DNA from: Actinomycetales bacterium JB111
GTDB lineage: Bacteria; Actinomycetota; Actinomycetes; Actinomycetales; Actinomycetaceae
Reading direction: 5' to 3'
Length of the DNA: 39,544 nt
NCBI GenBank assembly: GCA_900163555.1
Contig: FUHX01000056.1
Location: 1-39,544 of the forward strand
Positions 1 through 8,120 of this stretch are shown in pieces; position 1 is the stretch's first letter; each line of letters begins with the position of its first letter. The translations under genes were made by a program, and so were the position numbers. The notes under the pieces were generated by a model, which saw only the letters and a program-made list of their open reading frames with translations, had not been told where the DNA came from and did not search any database.

Positions 1-1133
1 CCGGCCACGCGCTCGAACTCGATGGCGCGCAGCACGCCGTCGGCGTCCTCGTCGTGGCCGATGAGCCCGGAGCCGCCCTCGAGGGCGACCTGGACCGCGA
101 GGTCGGTCATCGACTTGATGAGGCGGAGGTCGTCCGCGTCGGCCGCAGCCGAGCGGGAGAAGTAGCCCGACTTCTGGACCATGACCTTCTCGGCGCCGAG
201 CTTGGCCGCGAACTGCTTCGCGAACCAGGCGCCCGGGTTGATCGTGTCGATCTTGACGTGGCCGAACGGGTCGCGCTCGACCTCCTCGCCGCGGGCCTCG
301 AGCTCCGCGATGATCTCGGGGACGCCGGCGCCCTCGGACAGGAAGATGTTGACGTTGCCGATCTCGTCCATGATCGCGCGCAGGCGGGTGGCCTCGGCGT
401 CGATGTCGAGCGCCGCCTCCGGGACGTACACGCCGTGGACGTCCCAGCGCTCGCGGGTCAGGCCGAGCGCGGGCGCCCACTCCTGCGTGTCGAGCCAGGT
501 GCGGTAGCGGCGCGCGGCGGCCGCGGTGAGGTACCCGCAGTGGCGCCCCATGACCTCGTGGACGATGAGCATCCGCGGGTTCGAGCGGTGCTCGCCGATG
601 ATGTTGGCCGCGAACTGCGCGGCCTCGCCCGCCGCGGTCCAGGCGCCGAGCGACTGCGCGACCGGGACGATGTCGTTGTCGATGGTCTTCGGCAGGCCGA
701 CGACCGTCATGTGGTGGCCGGTGTCCTCGAGGAACTTCGCGAGGTCCGCGGCCGTGGTGTTCGTGTCGTCGCCGCCGATGGTGTGCAGGACGTCCACGCC
801 GTCCTTGACGAGCTGGTCGGCGGCGACCTGCAGCGGGTTCTCGCCCTCCTTGACCAGGCCGCGGTCCACCAGGTTCTGCATGTTGGTCAGCTTCACGCGC
901 GAGTTGCCGATCGGGCTGCCGCCGAAGCGGTGGAGGATCGGGGCCTGCGCGCGGGCCTCGGGGGTGATCGTGATCGAGTTCCCGGTGAGCAGGCCGTGGT
1001 AACCGTGCTGGTAGGCGATGATCTCGACGTCGGGCGCGATCTCCGTGTACCGCTCGATGAGTCCCCCCACCGCGGAGGACAGGCACGGGGCGAAACCACC
1101 CGCGGTGAGCAGGGCAATGCGGCGGACAGACAT
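1..1133 (-). CDS. pfp: PPi-dependent 6-phosphofructokinase, C-terminus beyond window edge
   Basis: Catalyses phosphorylation of fructose-6-phosphate, probably with pyrophosphate as donor, in cytoplasmic glycolysis (reversible if PPi-dependent). Translating the minus strand from the ATG at 1133 gives 377 codons running off the left edge, so the C-terminus is missing. The N-terminus MSVRRIALLTAGGFAPCLSS is the nucleotide-fold start of the PFK family. The donor signature at residues 120-125 is GGDDTN; the second Asp of GGDD blocks the ATP alpha-phosphate site in PPi enzymes. Residues 148-154 are PKTIDND, where Lys replaces the Gly of ATP-PFKs. Both residues are the known hallmarks of PPi-PFK. 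A GAAAGG ribosome-binding site lies about 8 nt before the ATG. The gene is divergent from the membrane protein at 1250. Family assignment is firm; donor specificity is inferred from the two residues. Confidence 0.93.
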   Translation of the reverse strand, partial: MSVRRIALLTAGGFAPCLSSAVGGLIERYTEIAPDVEIIAYQHGYHGLLTGNSITITPEARAQAPILHRFGGSPIGNSRVKLTNMQNLVDRGLVKEGENPLQVAADQLVKDGVDVLHTIGGDDTNTTAADLAKFLEDTGHHMTVVGLPKTIDNDIVPVAQSLGAWTAAGEAAQFAANIIGEHRSNPRMLIVHEVMGRHCGYLTAAAARRYRTWLDTQEWAPALGLTRERWDVHGVYVPEAALDIDAEATRLRAIMDEIGNVNIFLSEGAGVPEIIAELEARGEEVERDPFGHVKIDTINPGAWFAKQFAAKLGAEKVMVQKSGYFSRSAAADADDLRLIKSMTDLAVQVALEGGSGLIGHDEDADGVLRAIEFERVA

Positions 1134-1237
1134 TGTCGAACCTTTCGGGCGAGTGCGGTTGTCGTGTGAAGTCTAGGAGAGCCGAGGGGCGGCCGGATCC
1201 CGTTCGGGCCGACCGGCACTTCGACGCGCGGCGGGGC

Positions 1238-1252
1238 TACCGTGGAGACGTG
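1238..1252 (+). promoter_or_regulatory. leaderless promoter for the gene at 1250
   Basis: TACCGT at 1238-1243 fits an actinobacterial -10 (TAnnnT) and is followed after exactly 6 nt by the GTG at 1250, with no Shine-Dalgarno sequence. This supports a leaderless mRNA and decides the start codon among several upstream in-frame options. Confidence 0.6.
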
Positions 1253-2041
1253 AGTACCGAGCCGAGCGTGCCCGACGACGCCGAGGAACCGTCCGCCCAC
1301 GGGGGCCGCGACCTCGACGCCGAGGGCGGTGCGTCGACGTCCGCTCGCCGTGAGGAGGACGGGCCCGCCGAGCGGGACGCGAGCGACCACTCCGACGGCA
1401 CGGGTACGAGCGCCGATCCTGCCGGCCTTCACGCGGCGGACCCCTCGTCCGGGTCGGATGCCGACACCGCTCCCGACGACGACGCGGACGACGATCCCGC
1501 CCTCGCCCCGGCGGCCTCGCGGGCCGACGACGACGCCGTCGACGTGTCGGGCCACGACGACCTCGACGACGACGAGGTCGACCGCCGGTTCCGGCAGATC
1601 CTCGGGCAGTTGGGCGACGATCCGGAGGACACCTACCGGGCGTCCGCACTCGGGACGGCGCCCGTCGAACGGCCCGCCGCTCCCCCGCGCTCGTCCAACC
1701 CCTCGGCCGCCGCCCGCGCCGCGCACCCGTCGTTCACCCCGCGCGAGCTCGGCCCGCGCGACCACGTCGTCGACGAGCACCCCGAGGACCCCTCCTGGGG
1801 CGTCGACGGCTTCGTCGAGCCGGACCCGCCCGGCCCCGACCTCTCCGACCCCGGGCTCATGCTCGGGTGGCTGTTCGCCGTCGGGCCGGTCGCGCTCGGG
1901 ATCGTCCTCGGCGTCCTCGGCCGCAGCCTCACCGTCCCCTGGATGCTGCTCGGGCTCGCCGTGACGATCACGGGCGTCGTGCTGCTCGTGCGCCGCATGT
2001 CGAACGAGTCCCCCGGGGGCGACGGCGGGGCCGTCGTCTGA
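1250..2041 (+). CDS. hypothetical acidic protein with two C-terminal membrane helices
   Basis: Not recognised as a named family. The 263-residue product starts at GTG 1250 (leaderless). Residues 1 to about 110 are strongly acidic and low complexity, rich in Asp, Glu, Ser and Pro. A short helical stretch around DDDEVDRRFRQILGQLGDD resembles a conserved segment seen in actinobacterial membrane proteins of unknown function. The last 60 residues hold two hydrophobic segments at about 203-224 and 229-248, followed by a short positively charged tail (VRRM). The N-terminus is therefore most likely cytoplasmic with a membrane hairpin anchor. It lies 64 bp before fadD and may be co-transcribed, although fadD has its own -10-like site. 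No enzymatic motif is seen. Base composition matches the neighbours. Confidence 0.75.
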   Translation: MSTEPSVPDDAEEPSAHGGRDLDAEGGASTSARREEDGPAERDASDHSDGTGTSADPAGLHAADPSSGSDADTAPDDDADDDPALAPAASRADDDAVDVSGHDDLDDDEVDRRFRQILGQLGDDPEDTYRASALGTAPVERPAAPPRSSNPSAAARAAHPSFTPRELGPRDHVVDEHPEDPSWGVDGFVEPDPPGPDLSDPGLMLGWLFAVGPVALGIVLGVLGRSLTVPWMLLGLAVTITGVVLLVRRMSNESPGGDGGAVV

Positions 2042-2057
2042 AGCACCCATGACGGGA

Positions 2058-2100
2058 TATCCTTCGGTGTCCCACCCGCCCCTGCCAGGACCAACGGAGG
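2058..2100 (+). promoter_or_regulatory. -10-like site and ribosome-binding site for the acyl-CoA ligase
   Basis: TATCCT at 2058-2063 is a -10-like hexamer, and GGAGG at 2096-2100 lies 5 nt before ATG 2106. The strong ribosome-binding site decides for ATG 2106 over the in-frame ATG at 2049, which precedes the -10 site. Confidence 0.5.
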
Positions 2101-2105
2101 CCCCC

Positions 2106-3950
2106 ATGGCGAGCGAGTCCGACCGTCCGACCGCGGAGACGAAGCAGCAGATCGAGCTCGATGCGAGCTCGTCGATCACGTCGCTCCTCCTCCAGCACGC
2201 CGAGCGCACCCCCGCGAAGACCCTGTACCGCGAGAAGGTCGACGGACGATGGGTCGACCGCTCCGCCGTGTGGACGCTCGAGCGGGTGGAGGAGATCGGC
2301 AAGGGACTCATCGCCTCCGGCGTCGAGCACGGTGACTCGGTCGCGATCATGGCCCGGACCACGCTGGAGTGGACGCTCGTCGACCTCGCCTGCTGGTACG
2401 TCGGCGCGGTCCCCGTGCCGATCTACGAGTCCTCCGCCGCCGCCCAGGCCCAGTGGATCGTCAACGACGCCCGCGTGACCATCGCGTTCACCGAGAGCGC
2501 CGAGAACGCGGCCGTCCTGGCCGAGGCCACCGAGCTCGAGGGCGGGACCCCGACCCTGAGGGAGGTCCTCTCCTTCGACTCCGGCGCGCTGGACACGATC
2601 GTCGCGCGCGGCACGGGGGTCGAGGACATCGAGGTCCGCGAGCGGCAGTCCGCCGTCTCCCTCGCGGATCTCGCGACGATCATCTACACCTCGGGGACGA
2701 CCGGCAGGCCCAAGGGCGTCGAGCTCACCCACGAGAACTTCGCCGTTCTCGCCGTCGAGGCCATCACGAACGTCCTCAGCGCCTTCGCGACGCAGGAGGG
2801 GGCGTGCACCCTCCTCTTCATCCCGCTCGCGCACGTGTTCGCCCGGTTCGTCGAGGTGCTCATGCTCGCGGGTGGCGTGCCGATGGGGCACGCGCCGGAC
2901 CCCAAGCAGGCGGTCGCGGACCTGGCGGTCTTCAGGCCCACCGTCCTGCTGTCCGTCCCGCGCATCTGGGAGAAGGTCTACAACTCGGCCGAGCAGAAGG
3001 CGGGCACGGGCATCAAGCACCGCCTGTTCACGGCGGCGTCCGCAGCGGCCGAGCAGTACTCGCGCGCGCTCGACACGCCGTCCGGCCCCGGCGCCGGGCT
3101 CCGGCTGCGCTACCGGCTCCTCGACCGTCTCGTGCTCAGCAAGATCCGGGCGCTCATGGGCGGCCGCCTCACGTACGCCGTCTCCGGCGGTGCTCCCCTC
3201 GGCGAGCGGCTCGGCCACTTCTACCGCGGCGTCGGCGTGACGGTCCTCGAGGGCTACGGGCTGACCGAGACGACCGCGCCCCTCGCGGTCAACCGGCCGG
3301 AGTCGATCCGCATCGGCACGGTCGGCCCGCCGATGCCGCGCACCGAGGTCCGGATCGCGGAGGACGGCGAGATCGAGGTGCGCGGCCTCCCCGTGTTCCG
3401 CGGATACCACGACAACCCCGAGGCCACCGAGGAGGCGTTCACGTCCGACGGCTTCTTCAGGACCGGCGACCTCGGGTCGCTCGACGGCCGGCACCTGCGG
3501 ATCACCGGGCGCAAGAAGGAGATCATCGTGACCGCCGGCGGCAAGAACGTCGCCCCGGCGCTCCTCGAGGACCCGCTGCGCGCCCACCCGATCGTGTCCC
3601 AGTGCGTGGTGGTCGGGGATCGTCAGCCCTTCATCGCCGCGCTCATCACGCTGGACGAGGAGATGCTCCCGGGCTGGTACGCCACGCACGGCCGCGAGGC
3701 CCTGAGCCCGGCAGAGGCACGCACCGACCCGTTCGTCGCCGAGCAGCTGAACGCCGCCATCGCGACGGTCAACCGCGGGTTCTCCCGCGCGGAGCAGATC
3801 CGGGACTTCGTCATCCTGCCCGAGGACTTCACCGAGGAGAACGGCTACCTGACGCCGTCCATCAAGGTGAAGCGCGACAAGGTCATCGAGGACTACGCGG
3901 AGCTCATCGCCACGTTCTACGACGAGGCCCGCGCGCGACGGGACGCCTGA
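2106..3950 (+). CDS. long-chain fatty-acid--CoA ligase (AMP-forming)
   Basis: Activates fatty acids to acyl-CoA through an acyl-adenylate, on the cytoplasmic side of the membrane. The 614-residue length is typical for the long-chain FadD15/ACSL-type branch of the ANL superfamily. The AMP-binding P-loop YTSGTTGRPKG is at residues 194-204 and the GYGLTET adenylate motif at 383-389. The hinge region has FFRTGDLG, and the C-terminal domain has ITGRKKEIIVTAGGKN, matching the A8 motif of long-chain ligases. The C-terminus (LTPSIKVKRDKV) is the usual one for this branch and supplies the catalytic-loop lysine. The start at ATG 2106 is set by GGAGG 5 nt upstream. Chain-length preference cannot be read from sequence. 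The next gene starts 76 bp later with its own leaderless promoter. Confidence 0.93.
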   Translation: MASESDRPTAETKQQIELDASSSITSLLLQHAERTPAKTLYREKVDGRWVDRSAVWTLERVEEIGKGLIASGVEHGDSVAIMARTTLEWTLVDLACWYVGAVPVPIYESSAAAQAQWIVNDARVTIAFTESAENAAVLAEATELEGGTPTLREVLSFDSGALDTIVARGTGVEDIEVRERQSAVSLADLATIIYTSGTTGRPKGVELTHENFAVLAVEAITNVLSAFATQEGACTLLFIPLAHVFARFVEVLMLAGGVPMGHAPDPKQAVADLAVFRPTVLLSVPRIWEKVYNSAEQKAGTGIKHRLFTAASAAAEQYSRALDTPSGPGAGLRLRYRLLDRLVLSKIRALMGGRLTYAVSGGAPLGERLGHFYRGVGVTVLEGYGLTETTAPLAVNRPESIRIGTVGPPMPRTEVRIAEDGEIEVRGLPVFRGYHDNPEATEEAFTSDGFFRTGDLGSLDGRHLRITGRKKEIIVTAGGKNVAPALLEDPLRAHPIVSQCVVVGDRQPFIAALITLDEEMLPGWYATHGREALSPAEARTDPFVAEQLNAAIATVNRGFSRAEQIRDFVILPEDFTEENGYLTPSIKVKRDKVIEDYAELIATFYDEARARRDA

Positions 3951-4013
3951 GCCTCGACGCCCCCGGCGCCAGCCGGCGGGGGTCGGCTCCCGGCTCGTGT
4001 CGGGGGTCGGTCG

Positions 4014-4029
4014 TAGCCTGCCGTCCGTG
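4014..4029 (+). promoter_or_regulatory. leaderless promoter for the nuclease fusion gene
   Basis: TAGCCT at 4014-4019 is a -10-like hexamer located 7 nt before GTG 4027. There is no ribosome-binding site. This argues for GTG 4027 rather than the in-frame GTG at 3997. Confidence 0.55.
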
Positions 4030-5877
4030 CCGAACCTCCTCGCTCCCTCCCCCGGCCGGAGGGCGACGCTGCCCGGCGAGGTCGGCGCGGGCGGCACGCC
4101 GTACCAGCCCGGGCTGGACGACATCGGGACGCCCCTGGACGAGGTGACGTTCGTCGTCGTCGACCTGGAGACCACGGGCGGAGCGGCACGCTCCGACCGG
4201 ATCACGGAGGTCGGCGCCGTCAAGGTGCGCGGCGGCGAGGTGCTCGCCGAGCTCGGCACGCTCGTCAACCCGGGCATCCCCGTCCCCCCGCAGATCACGG
4301 TCCTCACCGGCATCACGACCGCGATGGTCCTGCCGGCGCCACCGATCGAGGAGGTCCTCCCGGCCCTGCTCGAGATGGCGGGGTTCGAGTCGGGGTCCGT
4401 CCTCGTGGCGCACAACGCCCGGTTCGACGTCGGGTTCCTCAAGGAGGCGATGAGGCGCGCCGGGCGCCCGTGGCCGGGCCCGATGGTCGTGGACACGGTC
4501 CAGCTCGCCCGGCGCGTCCTCACCTCCGACGACGTCCCCAACCGCAAGCTGGGCACGCTCGCGAGGTACTTCCGCACGGAGGTCACCCCGGACCACCGCG
4601 CGCTCACCGATGCGCGGGCCACCGTGGACGTGCTGCACGGGCTGCTCGAGCGGCTCGCGCCCCTCGGCGTCACGCACCGGGAGGACCTCCCGAGCCTGCA
4701 GGAGCGCGTGCCCGCGCACCGCCGCCGCAAGTCCTCGCTGGCCGACGGGCTCAGCCGCGGCCCCGGCGTCTACCGGTTCATCGGGCCGAACGACGAGATC
4801 CTCTACGTCGGCCGGGCCACCAACCTGCGCCAGCGCGTGAAGTCCTACTTCACGGCCGCCGAGAAACGCGCCCGGATCGGGGAGATGGTCGACCTCGCCA
4901 CCGGCGTGCAGGAGATCCCGTGCACGACCGTCCTCGAGGCAAAGATCAGGGAGCTGCGCCTGATCGCCGAGCATGATCCGCCATACAACCGGCGCTCCCG
5001 CAGGCCGGGTCGGCAGCCGTGGATCACGCTCACCGCCGAGGCGCATCCCCGCCTCAGCATCGTCCGCTCCCTGCCCGCCGGTGGACTCGTGCGGGCGATC
5101 GGTCCGTTCACGTCGCAGCGTGCCGCCCAGGCGGCCCTCGAAGCGATCCAGGCGGCGATCCCCGTCCGGCGCTGCACGACCCGGCTGCCCGAGGTGCCGC
5201 GCGCCGACGCCCGGGCGTGCGCGCTCGCGGAGCTCGGCGCGTGCGCCGCGCCGTGCATCGACGCGCCCCAGCTGCTGCAGATCCGACCCCGGGTCGTGGC
5301 CGAGGGGGCGCGGGAGCTGGGCGACCCCGCCGACGCCGTCCGGCGGGCGCGCGAGCTGCTTTCCGGCGCGGTCGGCGACGCCCGGTCCGTCCTCATGGAG
5401 CGCATCGGCCGGCTGGCGGCGGAGCAGCGGTACGAGCAGGCGAGCACGGAGCGCGACCGGCTGCGCGCGCTGCTGCAGGGCGCACGCCGGGCCGAGGCCC
5501 TCCGGCCGCTCGTCGCCACCCCGCAGATCGTCGCCGCCCGCCGGCTGGACGCCGGCGGCTGGGAGCTGGCCGTCGTGCGGCACGGCAGGCTCGCGGGCGT
5601 GGCGCTCTCCCCCGCCGGCGCCGACCCGATGGACGCCGTGGAGGCGCTCACCGCGACCGCCGAGCACGTCCCCGCCCCGAGCGGCTCCTGGGGTGTCGCC
5701 TCCGCCGAGGAGACCGACATCCTCGCCGACTGGCTGTGGCGGCCGGGGAGCCGCCTCGTCGACGTCACGCCGGAGCCGGGCTGCCCGCTCGGCGCGCCCG
5801 TGGCCGGTGCGCACGCGTACCCGCTGCCTCCCGGCCCCGAGGCGCTCATCGGGGATGATGGACCCGGACGCCGATGA
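4027..5877 (+). CDS. DEDDh 3'-5' exonuclease fused to a UvrC-type GIY-YIG nuclease
   Basis: A 616-residue two-nuclease protein of the type annotated in actinobacteria as 'DEDD exonuclease domain-containing protein'. Residues about 40-205 form a DnaQ-like exonuclease with all five catalytic residues visible: D46 and E48 in VVDLETTG, D134 in AHNARFD, H190 and D195 in DHRALTDA. Residues about 245-325 are a UvrC/Cho-like GIY-YIG domain: GVY at 247-249, YVG at 260-262, an Arg around 268 and the metal-binding Glu at E304. After this comes a helical region similar to the UvrB-interacting UVR segment (ERIGRLAAEQRYEQASTERD). The RNase H-like second nuclease domain and HhH domains of full UvrC are absent. 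Expected roles are DNA-damage incision and end trimming, but this is inference. The RAM-domain gene follows 64 bp later. Confidence 0.88.
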   Translation: MPNLLAPSPGRRATLPGEVGAGGTPYQPGLDDIGTPLDEVTFVVVDLETTGGAARSDRITEVGAVKVRGGEVLAELGTLVNPGIPVPPQITVLTGITTAMVLPAPPIEEVLPALLEMAGFESGSVLVAHNARFDVGFLKEAMRRAGRPWPGPMVVDTVQLARRVLTSDDVPNRKLGTLARYFRTEVTPDHRALTDARATVDVLHGLLERLAPLGVTHREDLPSLQERVPAHRRRKSSLADGLSRGPGVYRFIGPNDEILYVGRATNLRQRVKSYFTAAEKRARIGEMVDLATGVQEIPCTTVLEAKIRELRLIAEHDPPYNRRSRRPGRQPWITLTAEAHPRLSIVRSLPAGGLVRAIGPFTSQRAAQAALEAIQAAIPVRRCTTRLPEVPRADARACALAELGACAAPCIDAPQLLQIRPRVVAEGARELGDPADAVRRARELLSGAVGDARSVLMERIGRLAAEQRYEQASTERDRLRALLQGARRAEALRPLVATPQIVAARRLDAGGWELAVVRHGRLAGVALSPAGADPMDAVEALTATAEHVPAPSGSWGVASAEETDILADWLWRPGSRLVDVTPEPGCPLGAPVAGAHAYPLPPGPEALIGDDGPGRR

Positions 5878-5941
5878 CGCGCCCGCGGCCAGACCGGCGT
5901 CCACGCCGGGCCGCACCCACCGCACGGCCACAGGAGGAAAC

Positions 5942-6220
5942 ATGCCCACCGCCATCGTGATGATCTCGGCCGACGTCGCCCGCATCCCCGAGGTCGCGCA
6001 GGAGGTCGCCGACCTCGAGGGGATCGCAGAGGTCTACTCGGTCACCGGGGAGGTCGACCTCATCGCCATCGCGCGGGTGGCCCAGCACGACGACCTCGCG
6101 ACGGTCGTGGCCGACCGCCTCGGCAAGGTCGAGGGCGTGCTGGCCACGACCACGTACATCGCGTTCAACGCCTACTCGCGGCACGACCTCGAGCAGGCGT
6201 TCCACATCGGGCTCGACTGA
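5942..6220 (+). CDS. stand-alone Lrp/AsnC-type ligand-binding (RAM) domain protein
   Basis: A 92-residue protein consisting only of the RAM (regulation of amino acid metabolism) beta-alpha-beta domain that forms the effector-binding C-terminal half of Lrp/AsnC regulators. The fold pattern TAIVMISADVARIPEVAQEV, then a GEVDLIAIARV strand, then a TTTYIAFNAYS strand is clear. No helix-turn-helix is present and no upstream frame supplies one. Such short RAM proteins oligomerise and bind amino acids, so this one may sense amino acids without binding DNA. The start at ATG 5942 is preceded by an excellent AGGAGG-type site (5934-5939 region). It faces trpD across a bidirectional terminator. Confidence 0.85.
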   Translation: MPTAIVMISADVARIPEVAQEVADLEGIAEVYSVTGEVDLIAIARVAQHDDLATVVADRLGKVEGVLATTTYIAFNAYSRHDLEQAFHIGLD

Positions 6221-6252
6221 CGTTCCACACCGTGCTCGACCGGGCCGAGCAC

Positions 6253-6291
6253 GGCAGGGGCCCGCGACCGTGTCGGTCGCGGGCCCCTGCC
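6253..6291. terminator. bidirectional terminator between RAM gene and trpD
   Basis: A perfect 17-bp GC-rich stem (6253-6269 with 6275-6291) with loop GTGTC lies between two convergent genes. It has no long U-tract, which is common in high-GC actinobacteria. Confidence 0.8.
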
Positions 6292-6302
6292 GGAGCGGTG
6301 GC

Positions 6303-7370
6303 TCAGCGGCTGCTCGAGATCCGGACCCAGTTCTTGAGCCGCTCGGCGGCGGCACCGGAGGAGATCGCCCGCGACGCGTGGTCGATGCCGACGCGCAGGC
6401 GCTCGACGAGGTCCGGGGTCGTCGCGCGGTCCAGGCCGGGCAGGCGCCCGTCCGCCACGATCGCGGCCGCGGCGTTCAGCTCGACGGCCTCGCGGATCGG
6501 CCCCTCGTCGCCCGCGAGCACCCGGCGGGCGACCTCCGCGTTGGAGGCGGCGTCCGCCCCGCGCAGGTCGTCCACGGTGGACGGCATGCGACCGAGCTCG
6601 GCGACCGCGTCGATCTCGTGGGGCGTCACCTCGCCGTCGGCGACCTCCCAGACCTGGTTGACCGTCGTCGTCGAGAGCTCGTCCAGCCCGTTGTCCCTGC
6701 CCCGGAAGACGAGGGCGGACGCGCCGCGGGCCGCGAGCACCCCCGCGACCAGGGGCGCGCTCCGGGCGGACGAGACGCCGATCGCCGCGGCGCGGGGACG
6801 CGCCGGGTTCGTCAGCGGGCCGAGCAGGTTGAAGGCCGTCCGGATGGCGAGGGCGCGGCGCACCGGTGCCGCGTGCCGGAACGACGGGTGGAAGACGTTC
6901 GCGAAGCAGAACGTGAGGTCGTTCTCACGGAAGACGCGCTCGACCGTCGCCACGTCGAGATCGAGGGCGACCCCGAGGTGCTCGAGGACGTCGGCCGACC
7001 CGGACGCCGAGGACGACGCGCGGTTGCCGTGCTTGACCACCGGCACGCCGGCGCCCGCGATGACGAGGGACGCCATCGTCGAGATGTTGACGGTCCGCAG
7101 GCGGTCCCCGCCCGTGCCCACGATGTCGACGACGTCGGTCGGCACGTCGATCGGGATCGCGTGCTCGAGCATGCCGTCCGCGAGGCCACGCAGCTCCTCG
7201 ACGGACTCGCCCTTCGTGGAGAGCGCCGCGAGGAAGGCGCCGAGGTGCACGGGCTCCGTCACCCCGGCCATGACCTGGTCCATCGCCCAGCTCGTCTCGG
7301 CCGCGGTGAGGTCCTCGCCGTCGGTGAGACGGGCGAGGAGATCCGGCCAGGTGGGCGCGGTCACCGTCAC
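6303..7370 (-). CDS. trpD: anthranilate phosphoribosyltransferase
   Basis: Transfers phosphoribose from PRPP to anthranilate in tryptophan biosynthesis (cytoplasm). The 355-residue length is standard. The PRPP/Mg-binding motif GTGGD is at residues 85-89, followed by NISTMAS, and the anthranilate-binding motif KHGNRASSS is at 113-121. The GTG start at 7370 overlaps the upstream gene's TGA as GTGA (7367-7370), so the two are translationally coupled. The frame remains open far upstream on this strand, but the overlap and the family N-terminus fix the start. No other trp genes are nearby, so trpD is separated from any trp operon. It is transcribed with the pseudo-receiver gene and ends at a strong bidirectional hairpin. 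Confidence 0.96.
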   Translation of the reverse strand: MTVTAPTWPDLLARLTDGEDLTAAETSWAMDQVMAGVTEPVHLGAFLAALSTKGESVEELRGLADGMLEHAIPIDVPTDVVDIVGTGGDRLRTVNISTMASLVIAGAGVPVVKHGNRASSSASGSADVLEHLGVALDLDVATVERVFRENDLTFCFANVFHPSFRHAAPVRRALAIRTAFNLLGPLTNPARPRAAAIGVSSARSAPLVAGVLAARGASALVFRGRDNGLDELSTTTVNQVWEVADGEVTPHEIDAVAELGRMPSTVDDLRGADAASNAEVARRVLAGDEGPIREAVELNAAAAIVADGRLPGLDRATTPDLVERLRVGIDHASRAISSGAAAERLKNWVRISSSR

Positions 7371-7807
7371 GACAGACGCGCGCGCAGCAGCGAGGAGAGG
7401 GACTCCTGGAGCTCGCGCGGGTCGATCGGGTAGGACGCGACCGAGTCGGCCTCGGACCACGTGGCGAGCCATCGGTCCTGCGGCCGCGCGATGAGCAGCA
7501 GGACGGGCGGGCACTGGAAGACGCTGGTCTTCAGTCGTCGCGTCAGGGCCATCCCGCCCTCCTTCGGGGCCTCGCCGTCGAGGACGAGGGCCGCGATGCC
7601 GCCGGCCTCCACCCGCTCGACGACGGCCGCGGGCGTCGCGACCTCGACCAGCTCGACCGCGGGGATGTCCCGCGCGGGTCGCAGGCCGATCGAGCGGACG
7701 ATCTCCGCCCTCGTCGCGGAGTCGTCGGAGTGGACGAGCACGGTCAGTCGACCCTCGTCGCTCGTGGGCGCTTCCGGCGCACCGCTGTGCGCGCTGCTGA
7801 TCGTCAT
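7367..7807 (-). CDS. degenerate response-regulator receiver-like protein
   Basis: A 146-residue protein with the layout of a CheY-like receiver and no output domain. After a disordered N-terminus of about 20 residues, the first strand LTVLVHSDD supplies the acidic pair D28/D29, and the third strand AALVLDGE supplies a candidate phospho-acceptor D77. The conserved switch Ser/Thr and the Lys before the last helix (usually KP) are not obvious: the matching segment reads SVASYPIDPRELQESL. It therefore looks like an atypical or pseudo-receiver, possibly phosphorylation-independent. The ATG at 7807 has GGAGC about 6 nt upstream. It overlaps trpD by 4 nt. No histidine kinase is in the window. Function is unknown. 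Confidence 0.75.
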   Translation of the reverse strand: MTISSAHSGAPEAPTSDEGRLTVLVHSDDSATRAEIVRSIGLRPARDIPAVELVEVATPAAVVERVEAGGIAALVLDGEAPKEGGMALTRRLKTSVFQCPPVLLLIARPQDRWLATWSEADSVASYPIDPRELQESLSSLLRARLS

Positions 7808-8120
7808 TCACTGCTCCTCGGGGCGCTTGGCGTCGAACCGCGCCGCCCGATCGGTGACAAGGGCGACGCCGCCCTGCCATCGTAGTCACCGTCACGGGGC
7901 GTCCCCCTGAACTGGGCCGATGCGCGGATGCCGGCGCTCGAGCCCGCATGTCGACCCGAGCCACGCCGTGTCCGTTGCGTCGTCGGCCACACACTCGATC
8001 GGGACGCAGGCGCCGCCTCGCGCACCGCGACACCGTTTCGTGGATCCGACGGCACGAATCGTTCGCGGCTCGCCGTCTCAATCGGCTCGCGCCACTCCGG
8101 GGATGGGACATAATGACCGC
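7808..8120. promoter_or_regulatory. divergent control region between pseudo-receiver/trpD and ctaE-qcrCAB
   Basis: This 313-bp gap has no convincing gene; short frames across it lack ribosome-binding sites. On the minus strand TACGAT (7884-7879) is a -10 candidate for the pseudo-receiver/trpD transcript. On the plus strand CATAAT (8109-8114) ends exactly 6 nt before the GTG of ctaE. A short dyad, TTCGTG (8037-8042) and CACGAA (8053-8058) with a 10-nt spacer, lies about 55 bp upstream of the ctaE -10 and could be an operator; this is weak evidence. Confidence 0.5.

Noticed and set aside
54-1169. Long plus-strand open frame over the phosphofructokinase
   Set aside because: It is the antisense shadow of the minus-strand PPi-PFK, which has a clear family match; the plus frame gives Arg/Val/Asp-rich nonsense without a ribosome-binding site.
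7367-7807. Ordinary response regulator transcription factor
   Set aside because: No DNA-binding output domain is present and the conserved switch Lys region is not recognisable.
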